64,000 bases of DNA from positions 1-64,000 of the IMG/VR virus record IMGVR_UViG_3300036985_005342; one strand, 5' to 3'. Of the stretch, positions 14,835 to 22,093 are shown piece after piece (position 1 is the stretch's first letter; every line of letters starts with the position of its first letter). Both the position numbers and the translations under genes were made by a program. The DNA comes from a virus. A model generated the notes under the pieces. It worked only from the letters and a program-made list of their open reading frames with translations. It had not been told where the DNA came from and searched no databases.

Positions 14835-14912
14835 GAAGCGGCGGCGGGGGACACTCCCGAGATCGCAGGAGGTTAGTCACCTCTAGTGTCGGCAGACTAC
14901 CGACCCGCTTCA
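14835..14912 (+). other. Cloverleaf-shaped RNA with tRNA geometry
   Basis: Acceptor GAAGCGG (14835-14841) pairs perfectly with CCGCTTC (14905-14911). A 2-nt linker, a 4-bp D-type stem (GCGG/TCGC), one base, a 5-bp anticodon-type stem (GGAGG/CCTCT) with 7-nt loop TTAGTCA, three bases, and a 5-bp T-type stem (GTCGG/CCGAC) with 7-nt loop follow. Spacing equals a tRNA and U33 is present (anticodon position AGT). The T loop CAGACTA and the D loop lack the conserved tRNA bases. So it is a tRNA-like structure or a coincidence, not a normal tRNA. Confidence 0.3.
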
Positions 14913-14930
14913 CCCACTTTCCAAACCACA

Positions 14931-15338
14931 ATGTTCAAAGATCTCCGCAAACCCGCAAAGCTCGCATGGCAGAAGTCCGAAGACTATCTGCAACAGGAGT
15001 GCGCCAAGTTCGCCAAGAAGGCTCTCTACAACGCCAAGCTCCCGCAGGTATTTCACGCCATCCCCAACGGGGGCAGGCGCACCCAGCGGGAAGCTGCGAA
15101 GCTGAAGCTGACCGGCGTGTTGCCGGGGGTTGCTGACACGTTCCTGCCGCTGAAATCCGACGAGTTCTCCGGCCTCTACATCGAGCTGAAGAAAGCCGGT
15201 GGCAGCATCAAACCAGAACAAAAAACCTTCCTCAACGCTGTCGCCGCAGAAGGCTACCTCGCCGTTGTGGTCAATGACCTCGAAACTTTTCAAGCGGTGT
15301 TTACCGCTTACCTCAACGATAGAAAACAACAAATATGA
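14931..15338 (+). CDS. VRR-NUC domain nuclease
   Basis: 135 residues. It matches the phage VRR-NUC pattern: FHAIPNGGRR (41-50), GVLPGVADTF (62-71) with the catalytic D, and YIELKKAGG (83-91) with the E-x-K, then EQ (96-97). It is a PD-(D/E)XK-type nuclease that cuts or resolves branched DNA, and sits in the replication-recombination module. It is coupled by ATGA to the next gene. The start at 14931 was chosen over an upstream GTG because the leader CAAACCACA is typical here. Confidence 0.85.
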   Translation: MFKDLRKPAKLAWQKSEDYLQQECAKFAKKALYNAKLPQVFHAIPNGGRRTQREAAKLKLTGVLPGVADTFLPLKSDEFSGLYIELKKAGGSIKPEQKTFLNAVAAEGYLAVVVNDLETFQAVFTAYLNDRKQQI

Positions 15339-15523
15339 AAATGACCAAATACCACAGTGAACATGTAGGGGCATACCAATGCAAAGGAGCAACCGGAAGC
15401 TGCGAAAATCCCAAAAACCGCTATTCCCCCGAGCAGGAAGCATGGCTCCGTGAGCGCAAGCTCTACACCGGGCGCATGATTGTTGACATCGCGCATCTTC
15501 CACCTGAACTGAAATTTCTGTAA
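15335..15523 (+). CDS. small hypothetical protein
   Basis: 62 residues. YSPEQEAWLRERKL and a Cys pair CKGATGSC are seen. No family recognised. It couples to both neighbours by overlapping start/stop (ATGA upstream, TAATG downstream). Confidence 0.55.
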   Translation: MKMTKYHSEHVGAYQCKGATGSCENPKNRYSPEQEAWLRERKLYTGRMIVDIAHLPPELKFL

Positions 15524-16377
15524 TGCTCGACATCACGAAAATCCTCGAAGCCCTCGACCGCTTCATCATGTCCAACCCGACTGAAGACTACCACGTCTTC
15601 ATTGAGAAGGACGACCGCCAGCGGCCTTACCTTGGCCTGAGCGGCCTCGGTGAGAAGTGTCTGCGAAAAGTGTGGTATCAGTGGCGGCACGCGGCAAAGC
15701 CCGTGTTTCCGCCCCGGATGCTGCGCTTGTTCCGCAGGGGCGACCGGGAGGAGTTCGTGATGTGCTGGATGCTCCGTGGCATCGGCTTTGAGATTTTCGA
15801 GGTCGATGAGCAGGGCAAGCAATTCTCGGTGCGGGACTTCGAGAACCACCTCAAAGGTAATCTCGATGGGGTGGCGAAGATCCCCGCCGAGTTCTGGCTG
15901 TCAGGCCAGAAGCCAACCCCGCTGCTCACGGAATACAAGACCGTCAACGACAAGGGCTTTCAAAAGTTCGTCAAAGAGGGCGTAGAGAAAACAAACCCGA
16001 AATACTACGGCCAGATGCAGGGCTATTGCGGCTACATGGGGCTGAAAGGTGCGCTTTTCATTGCGGTCAACAAGAACGATGATGATCTCTACATCGAGTT
16101 TGTTCCTGCCAAGAAGAACAAGTTCTCCGCGCTCGTGGACAAGGCTCAGGCAGTCATCGAGTCGCAGGAGCCGCCGGAGCGGATGAGTGAGATCGCTTCG
16201 CATTGGGAGTGTAAATTTTGCGACTTCCACGGGATTTGCCACAAGAAAGAACCCGCCCAGAAGCTTTGCCGGACGTGCAAGTTTGCTTCGCCTGCTGCCG
16301 GTGGGAGCTGGGCTTGTGCGAAGGGCAAGGAGTATGGTGAGGTTTGCAAGGACTACAAAGACATCACCAAGCAATGA
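15523..16377 (+). CDS. RecB/Cas4-like PD-(D/E)XK exonuclease
   Basis: 284 residues. GLSGLGEKCLRKVWYQ (about 39-54) is the N-terminal motif of this nuclease superfamily. KGNLDGVAK (about 109-117) and LLTEYKTV (about 133-140) supply the catalytic D and E-x-K. YGQMQGYCGYMGL (about 164-176) is the QxxxY motif. A C-terminal ECKFCDFHGIC cluster may hold an iron-sulfur site as in Cas4/AddB. Likely a DNA-end resection exonuclease. The next gene is a helicase that overlaps it by ATGA. Confidence 0.85.
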   Translation: MLDITKILEALDRFIMSNPTEDYHVFIEKDDRQRPYLGLSGLGEKCLRKVWYQWRHAAKPVFPPRMLRLFRRGDREEFVMCWMLRGIGFEIFEVDEQGKQFSVRDFENHLKGNLDGVAKIPAEFWLSGQKPTPLLTEYKTVNDKGFQKFVKEGVEKTNPKYYGQMQGYCGYMGLKGALFIAVNKNDDDLYIEFVPAKKNKFSALVDKAQAVIESQEPPERMSEIASHWECKFCDFHGICHKKEPAQKLCRTCKFASPAAGGSWACAKGKEYGEVCKDYKDITKQ

Positions 16378-18014
16378 CCTTCAACGACCGCCAATACCAA
16401 GACGACATTTACAATGCCGTCTTTGAATACCTCTTCGAGAAAGAAGGCAATCAGGTTGTCGCCAGCCCCGGCGGCACCGGCAAGTCGCACGTGATGAACC
16501 GAATCATCAAAACGCTTGTGACGAAGTGGCCGGGAACCCGCGTGATCTCCCTCGTGCATGACGCGAAGGTGATCGGCCAGAATCACGCCTCCATGCTGAA
16601 GTATTGGCCGAAGGCTCCGGCAGGGGTCTATTCCGCTGGCCTCAAGCGCAAGGAAGCCCACTTCCCTATCACCTTCGCAGGGATTCAATCTGTGGCCAAG
16701 AAGGCCGAGCAGATCGGCAAGCTCCACATCATCATCGTCGATGAGTGCGATCTCGTATCCCCCAAGGAGGAGACCCTTTACCAACGATTCATCACTGACT
16801 GTCAGAAGCTCAACCCCGCCCTCCGGGTCATTGGTTTCACCGCAACACCCTACCGCCTCGGTATGGGGTGCCTCACGAACAGCGACCTGTGGGACGAGAT
16901 CAGCATTGACCTTACCCGCACCGAAAAATTCAACTGGTTCGTCGAACATGGATACCTGACCCCGCTGGTCACGAAGCGGGCTTGCGCCGAGATCGACATC
17001 ACGAACATCTCGATGCGTGGCGGCGAGTTCGATGAGAAGGAAATGCAGGAAGCTGCCGACACCGACGAGCTGAACGCGGCTGTGGTTTCGGAGTGCATCA
17101 AATACGGCCATGACCGCAACCACTGGCTCGTATTTGCCTCCGGTGTAAAGCACGGCCACAAGATCGCCAAGATGTTCAACGCCCGAGGCGTGCCCGCCGT
17201 GATGCTCTCCGGCGCGGACTCGATGGAATACCGTGAGGAGATGGAGGAACGCTTCCGTGCCGGTGAGTTCCGTGTGCTGGTCAACGTCGGTCTCTACGGA
17301 CGCGGCTGGGACTTCCCTGCACTGGATCTAGTTGCTTGGGCACGAGCCACCCAGTCGGTCGCTTTGTGGGTGCAGGGTAACGTGAGGCTTACCCGCATCC
17401 ATCCTGATAAGCGCAACGGCCTCGTGCTGGATTTTGCAGGTAACACCCGCCGCCTCGGGCCGGTCAATGATCCAGTTGTCCCCGCACCTCGGCGCAAGGG
17501 TCAGGACGTGAAGGGGGAGGCACCTGTCAAGGAGTGCCCCCAGTGTTACAGTTATCTCCACACGCGCACGATGGTTTGCCCAGATTGCGGCTATGTCTTT
17601 CCCCCGCCGAAGAGCATTGAGAAGAAAGCTGCTAACGAGGAAATTATGAAGCAGGCGGCTCCGGTCGAGCCTGTCATCGAAGAGTTTGTCCCTCTCGGCG
17701 TTAGGTTCAAGCCTATGGTTTCCAAGAAGGGTCTTTCCTATCTATCGGTCGGCTACTCCATAGGCACCTACACCTTCAACGAGGCCATCTTTTTCCATAG
17801 CGGCTCCATGCGCCATCTCAAGCTCTGGTGGGAACATCGTAGCGGAAAATTCCCGCTGCCCACATCCGCGCAAGAAGCCGCCGACCGTTCCGGCGAACTC
17901 CGCACGCCTTCCTTAATCCGTGTGGACGTGACCCCGCAGAATAAATATCCCAAAGTTTTGGGTTGCGAGTTCGGGGAAACCCCGGATGATGCCGACGACA
18001 TTGAACCTTTCTAA
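16374..18014 (+). CDS. SF2 DEAD/DEAH-type helicase
   Basis: 546 residues. Motif I SPGGTGKSHV (31-40), motif II VDECD (about 121-125), motif III GFTATPYR (about 154-161), and motif VI-like RLTRIHPDKR in the C-terminal lobe (about 337-346). A zinc-ribbon CPQC...CPDC follows (about 386-410). It unwinds DNA in replication or recombination and is probably paired with the upstream RecB/Cas4-like nuclease. The ATG at 16374 overlaps the previous stop. Confidence 0.9.
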   Translation: MTFNDRQYQDDIYNAVFEYLFEKEGNQVVASPGGTGKSHVMNRIIKTLVTKWPGTRVISLVHDAKVIGQNHASMLKYWPKAPAGVYSAGLKRKEAHFPITFAGIQSVAKKAEQIGKLHIIIVDECDLVSPKEETLYQRFITDCQKLNPALRVIGFTATPYRLGMGCLTNSDLWDEISIDLTRTEKFNWFVEHGYLTPLVTKRACAEIDITNISMRGGEFDEKEMQEAADTDELNAAVVSECIKYGHDRNHWLVFASGVKHGHKIAKMFNARGVPAVMLSGADSMEYREEMEERFRAGEFRVLVNVGLYGRGWDFPALDLVAWARATQSVALWVQGNVRLTRIHPDKRNGLVLDFAGNTRRLGPVNDPVVPAPRRKGQDVKGEAPVKECPQCYSYLHTRTMVCPDCGYVFPPPKSIEKKAANEEIMKQAAPVEPVIEEFVPLGVRFKPMVSKKGLSYLSVGYSIGTYTFNEAIFFHSGSMRHLKLWWEHRSGKFPLPTSAQEAADRSGELRTPSLIRVDVTPQNKYPKVLGCEFGETPDDADDIEPF

Positions 18015-18016
18015 TT

Positions 18017-18214
18017 ATGAAACACAAAACACTACCACTGGACAAAGCCAAAGGCTACACCGTCATCACCCACGATTACAACCCCAACAGCCCAAAGGAC
18101 ATGGGTCTGCTTGACAAGGCGATAGCCGACATGCAGGGCACCGACTTTGTTCTCGTTGACATTCACGGCAAGATTGCCATTGCGCGGGCGAAGGGGGAGG
18201 TGAAGGGACTATGA
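18017..18214 (+). CDS. small hypothetical protein
   Basis: 65 residues, alpha/beta (YTVITHDYNPNSPKDMGLLDKAIADM then FVLVDIHGKIAIAR). No family recognised. ATGA overlap with the following gene. Confidence 0.55.
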   Translation: MKHKTLPLDKAKGYTVITHDYNPNSPKDMGLLDKAIADMQGTDFVLVDIHGKIAIARAKGEVKGL

Positions 18215-18435
18215 AGATGCGGATAACTTTCATCGAAGATGAGTCGGAACAGTTCTTCAACCTGACAGAAAAGGAAATTAAAGCTTTTCACACGCTGGCC
18301 AACTGTCCCGTTTTCAAGATGCTCACGGGGTCGGACGCGCCGGTTTTCAGCGTCCCTATCTGTCACAGATGCCACATCCGCGATTCCAACACTGACACCG
18401 GCCTATGCTTTACCTGTGAATATACCGAACCATAA
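18211..18435 (+). CDS. small zinc-ribbon-like protein
   Basis: 74 residues with two Cys pairs, CHRC (about 51-54) and CFTC (about 66-69), spaced as in a zinc knuckle. No catalytic motif. It abuts the clamp-like gene. Could be a small adaptor of the replication module, by context only. Confidence 0.6.
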   Translation: MKMRITFIEDESEQFFNLTEKEIKAFHTLANCPVFKMLTGSDAPVFSVPICHRCHIRDSNTDTGLCFTCEYTEP

Positions 18436-19367
18436 TGAAACACGCCCTCTCCCTCTGCTCCCTCGCGCTCAACCCACTCGCTCCGTCTCCCACGGCCAGC
18501 ATGGTCAAGATCGAGGGAGGTCACATGACCTCATTCGGCGGCACCGCCTGTGTCCGCGTCCCTGTGGGCGTGGAAGTTGGCGCGTGCTTTAGCCCTTCAC
18601 TGTTTGCCACGTTCTTCAGGAAAGAACGCGAGGCGGTTTCCTACACTCTCAGCAAGGGCAAGCTGGTGCTGAAAGAGGGCAAGGAGAAACTCTCCATCCC
18701 TTTCCTCCCGACGGACGAGATGCCTACGCTCGATGTGCTGTCACCTCCCATAGCATGTGAGCTGAACCTCGAACACCTGAAGCTTTGCGCCGATGTGGTC
18801 GATCCGACTCACCACAAACCTGAGTGTCAAGGTGTCAACTTCCGCTTCGGGGTCATGGAGGCTTCCGACGGGCGCGTGCTAGTGTCAGCCACCTCCGGCC
18901 TCGACGACGATATGTGGTTCAATCTACCGCTTGTGTCGGCCAAGATCCTGCTCAAGTTAAAGTCAAAAGTCGTGTCCGTTGCGCTGGAGAAAGCCGCCGT
19001 GAAGTTCAACTGTGCGGACGGCACTTCGGTCTGCTCCGTGTTGATTTATGAACAGCTCACTGACACCTCGCCGTTCTACAAGCACGAATGGATCAAGGCT
19101 GGAATCAAACAGTCGTTTGCAGCGGATGTTGCGAAGATTGAATGTGAGAGTTTTGCATTTACCGAAGGCGGGGTCAAATATGTTCAAGAGAAGTCGGAAG
19201 GCTTTATCGAAGATGTTTGCGACAAGAGCTGCAAGATGAGGATCTCAAAAACCTGTTTGGGTGTTTTACTCAAGGTCGGTAACGACATTAGGGTATCAGC
19301 GACAGGATCTTTAGCGATGTCTGTCAGTGAAGATCTTCGTGCGGTCAGTGTCCTTTACAGCTCTTAA
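18435..19367 (+). CDS. DNA sliding-clamp-like protein
   Basis: 310 residues. Repeated strand-rich segments resemble bacterial beta clamp domains, for example KLVLKEGKEKLSIPFLPTDEMPTL (residues about 76-99) and GVNFRFGVMEASDGRVLVSATSGL (about 134-157). Shorter than a full three-domain beta clamp (about 366). It sits directly before the family A DNA polymerase, as expected for a processivity factor. Certainty is moderate because the match is by pattern only. The 3' third has lower GC than the 5' part. Confidence 0.6.
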   Translation: MKHALSLCSLALNPLAPSPTASMVKIEGGHMTSFGGTACVRVPVGVEVGACFSPSLFATFFRKEREAVSYTLSKGKLVLKEGKEKLSIPFLPTDEMPTLDVLSPPIACELNLEHLKLCADVVDPTHHKPECQGVNFRFGVMEASDGRVLVSATSGLDDDMWFNLPLVSAKILLKLKSKVVSVALEKAAVKFNCADGTSVCSVLIYEQLTDTSPFYKHEWIKAGIKQSFAADVAKIECESFAFTEGGVKYVQEKSEGFIEDVCDKSCKMRISKTCLGVLLKVGNDIRVSATGSLAMSVSEDLRAVSVLYSS

Positions 19368-19368
19368 A

Positions 19369-21348
19369 ATGCTACTCTGGCCTGAAGACTCACCGAAGAA
19401 GGGCAAGCGGTTCTCTCCGAACCCGACTCCTCGTGTCCCGAACACGGGGTGGAAGCCCTGCACCAATTTCCCTTCGCTCTCCGGCGCGAAGGCGATTGCC
19501 GTGGACGTGGAGACCTACGACCCCGAGATCGAAGATCACGGCCCCGGCTGGGGTCGCGGTAAGGGTCACATCATCGGGATCTCACTGGCTACCAATGACG
19601 GCTTCAACCAGTATTTCCCAATCCGGCACGAGACCGGCTTCAACCACGATCCGCAGCAGACACTCCGCTATGTCCGGCAGCAGCTCTCGCTGACGCATCA
19701 ACCCAAGGTCGGTCACAACCTCCTCTACGACCTCGGCTGGCTGGCTCACGAGGATGTGCCGGTCGTCGGGCAGGTTTACGACACATGGACGGCTGAAAAG
19801 CTGTTAGACCACACAGCGTCGGCCACCCTTGAAGACACCGCCCAGCGGCACGTCGGCGGGGGCAAGTCCTCGGATGCTCTCTACGATTGGGCGTGGCAGG
19901 CGTGGGGGCGTGGCACACCGAAGACTCTGAGCGACAAGCGCAAGTGTGCCATGAAGAACCTGCGGAACATCCCCGCCGAGCTTGTGGGCTTCTACGCCGA
20001 GTCGGACACCGCTCTGCCGCTGGAGATACTGCCCAAGCAGTTCTCGAAGCTCGACGAGCTGGGGCTGCTCGATGTTTTCCACATGGAGTGTGACCTGATT
20101 CAAGTTCTCGTCCAGATGCGGCTCCTTGGGGTGAGTGTGGATCTCGACGCGGCGGAACGTGCCCGCGACCAATTCCTCAACGCCGCCGCCGAGATCCAGA
20201 AGAAGGTCGATGAGATCGCAGGGAAGCCGATCAACACCGGCTCTGCACAGGAGATCGCCAAGGTTTTCGACCGTCTGAAGATCGCCTATCCGCGCACCGA
20301 GAAAACAGGGGCACCGTCGTTCAAGGGAGAGTTCCTGAAGACCGTCACCCACCCCATCGGTGCGCTGATTGTGGAGCTGGAGGAGGTTAAGAAATACACG
20401 TCCACGTTCATCGAAAACGCCATCCTCGGGTCGAACGTCAACGGCAAGATCCACTGCGAGTTCAACCCGATGCGGGCAATCACTGGGCGCATGTCGTCCA
20501 GCTCTCCCAACCTTCAGCAAGTTCCCTCACGGAACGATCTGGCGAAGGTTGTGCGGTCGATCTTTGTGCCGGATACAGGGGATGTGGCCATCGGTAAATG
20601 GGATTACTCTTCAGTGGAGTCAAGAATCTTGGCGCATTATGCCGTAGGGCCGGGGTCAGTGGCTCTGCGTAAAGAATACAACGACAATCCTCTCGTAGAT
20701 TACCACAAGTGGACTATCGCGAAAGTGAAAGAGATGACGGGAATTTTGCTGGAACGTAAGCCTGCGAAGATTATTTCCTTTGGTCTTGGCTATGGCGCAT
20801 CCCCTAAGAAATTGGCCTCCATGTTAGGGCTGACATTGGAAGAAGCGATGCCTTTGTTTGAAGCTTATCATGGAGGTCTCCCGTTCGTTCAGTCAACGAT
20901 GAGTCATTTGAGTAAGTTTGCGGAAGAGAATGGATACACCCGCACTGTCTTAGGGCGGCGTGCTATATTTAATCATTGGGAGCCACGATACACACCCAAA
21001 GGCGCACCTAGACCCATGCCTCTTGTATTTGACCAAGCAATTCGTTTCTACGGACCGAATATAAAAAGAAGTAATCTCCATAAAGCAGTCAACTACACCA
21101 TTCAAGGGGCGGCTGCGGATTTAATGAAGATGGCGATGGTTAAGTGTCACAAGGAAGGTGTTTTTGATGCAACAGGTTTTCCTCGTCTTGTAGTGCATGA
21201 CGAACTTCTATACAGCATGAAAGAAGGCTACAAGCGTGAAGATTTCCTAGCCATGCAGGAAGTCATGGAAACCGCCGTTAAATTCAAAGTTCCGATCCGA
21301 ACCGAAGGAGAGATCGGCCCGAACTGGGCGCAGACGGAAAAGTTTTGA
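19369..21348 (+). CDS. polA: family A DNA polymerase with 3'-5' exonuclease
   Basis: 659 residues. Exonuclease motifs: AVDVETYDP (about 43-51), GHNLLYDLGW (about 116-125) and YAESDTALPLEI (about 208-219). Polymerase motifs: WDYSSVESRI (about 409-418; motif A usually DYSQIE), KIISFGLGYG (about 466-475) and VVHDELLYS (about 609-617; motif C). There is no 5'-3' exonuclease domain. It replicates phage DNA together with the clamp-like protein. Composition changes near 20600: the last 750 bp are AT-richer than the first 1.2 kb. ATG at 19369; a GTG upstream overlaps the previous gene. Confidence 0.92.
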   Translation: MLLWPEDSPKKGKRFSPNPTPRVPNTGWKPCTNFPSLSGAKAIAVDVETYDPEIEDHGPGWGRGKGHIIGISLATNDGFNQYFPIRHETGFNHDPQQTLRYVRQQLSLTHQPKVGHNLLYDLGWLAHEDVPVVGQVYDTWTAEKLLDHTASATLEDTAQRHVGGGKSSDALYDWAWQAWGRGTPKTLSDKRKCAMKNLRNIPAELVGFYAESDTALPLEILPKQFSKLDELGLLDVFHMECDLIQVLVQMRLLGVSVDLDAAERARDQFLNAAAEIQKKVDEIAGKPINTGSAQEIAKVFDRLKIAYPRTEKTGAPSFKGEFLKTVTHPIGALIVELEEVKKYTSTFIENAILGSNVNGKIHCEFNPMRAITGRMSSSSPNLQQVPSRNDLAKVVRSIFVPDTGDVAIGKWDYSSVESRILAHYAVGPGSVALRKEYNDNPLVDYHKWTIAKVKEMTGILLERKPAKIISFGLGYGASPKKLASMLGLTLEEAMPLFEAYHGGLPFVQSTMSHLSKFAEENGYTRTVLGRRAIFNHWEPRYTPKGAPRPMPLVFDQAIRFYGPNIKRSNLHKAVNYTIQGAAADLMKMAMVKCHKEGVFDATGFPRLVVHDELLYSMKEGYKREDFLAMQEVMETAVKFKVPIRTEGEIGPNWAQTEKF

Positions 21349-21377
21349 TTGACATAGGGAAGTCAGCGTGGTATAGC
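21349..21377 (+). promoter_or_regulatory. sigma70-like promoter of second HNH gene, TTGACA-N17-TATAGC
   Basis: A perfect -35 TTGACA at 21349-21354, immediately after the DNA polymerase stop, then 17 bp and TATAGC (21372-21377; 4 of 6 consensus). It points at the HNH gene at 21384. Confidence 0.65.
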
Positions 21378-21383
21378 TTTTCC

Positions 21384-21893
21384 ATGAAAGCTACACCTCT
21401 TCCACCTCTCGCCTACTTGAAAGAAATTTTCACATACGAGCCTGAATCAGGACTTCTTATTTGGAACAAGCGGCTATCTATTAGGGTGTGGCCGGGTAAA
21501 CCCGCAGGAAGACTAAACAATAGGGGTTATCTCCGTGTGGGTATTTGCGGAGTGCAGTATCTAGTTCATCGCATCATCTACTACATGGTCAATAAGATAG
21601 ACCCCGGAGATTTTCAGATAGACCACGTAGATAATAATAGGCTTAACAACAAAGCCTGTAACCTGAGATTAGCTACAAATTCGCACAACGGTCAAAACAC
21701 CTTGAAATGTTCTTCAAATAAGAGCGGGTATAAAGGTGTCTGTTTTCACAAAAACACTTCAACGTGGAGAGGTTACGTTATGCTGAACCGAAAGCAATAC
21801 AGTTGCGGCTATCACCCAACCCCCGAAGCTGCCGCCGAAGCTGTCCGCAAGCGACGGGAAGAGCTTCACGACAAATTTACCAACCACGGATAA
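21384..21893 (+). CDS. HNH homing endonuclease with AP2 domain
   Basis: 169 residues from ATG 21384. An HNH core (QIDHVDNNRLNNKACNLRLATNSHNGQN, about 74-100) and a C-terminal AP2 DNA-binding segment (GYKGVCFHKNTSTWRGYVMLNRKQ, about 112-140). This is the common phage free-standing homing nuclease. It lies between polymerase and a small gene, with its own promoter. The leader GCTTTTCC has no Shine-Dalgarno. Confidence 0.92.
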   Translation: MKATPLPPLAYLKEIFTYEPESGLLIWNKRLSIRVWPGKPAGRLNNRGYLRVGICGVQYLVHRIIYYMVNKIDPGDFQIDHVDNNRLNNKACNLRLATNSHNGQNTLKCSSNKSGYKGVCFHKNTSTWRGYVMLNRKQYSCGYHPTPEAAAEAVRKRREELHDKFTNHG

Positions 21894-21895
21894 TT

Positions 21896-22093
21896 ATGTT
21901 TGGCTACTCCGACGAATTTCTAGGCACAGTTACGCCGCCTCTTTCCCGCGACAAGGCGGTTGTGGTCGCCGCGATCCTGAAGCATTCGATCAGCTACCCG
22001 CACCATGAGGAGATCAAGGTGTCGGTCGATTCGGGGAACCGGATGCTGTGGCTGAACGGGATTCTCTATACGTTCAAGGAGCTGGGGTTTTAG
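21896..22093 (+). CDS. small hypothetical protein
   Basis: 65 residues, predicted soluble. No family recognised. It is the last gene of the rightward module and overlaps the giant leftward gene's stop by 4 bp. The ATG was chosen at 21896; upstream in-frame residues belong to the HNH gene in another frame. Confidence 0.55.
   Translation: MFGYSDEFLGTVTPPLSRDKAVVVAAILKHSISYPHHEEIKVSVDSGNRMLWLNGILYTFKELGF

Larger units (their letters stand above)
14593..14930 (+). other. 338-bp noncoding region with multiple hairpins
   Basis: No gene is convincing here. The region holds hairpin TGACTGC/GCAGTCA (14692-14710), a 20-bp stem (14711-14730 with 14779-14798), a GTTC/GAAC hairpin near 14805-14820, and a cloverleaf-shaped stretch (14835-14912). 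The next gene's ATG is at 14931. An upstream GTG start at 14886 would run through the cloverleaf and is rejected. Confidence 0.6.

Noticed and set aside
13118-14912. Functional tRNA genes
   Set aside because: Candidates at 13118 and 14835 lack the full set of conserved loop bases, so I did not call them as tRNAs.
18104-18170. TTGACA-like boxes inside small early genes
   Set aside because: Within coding frames and without a -10 element.
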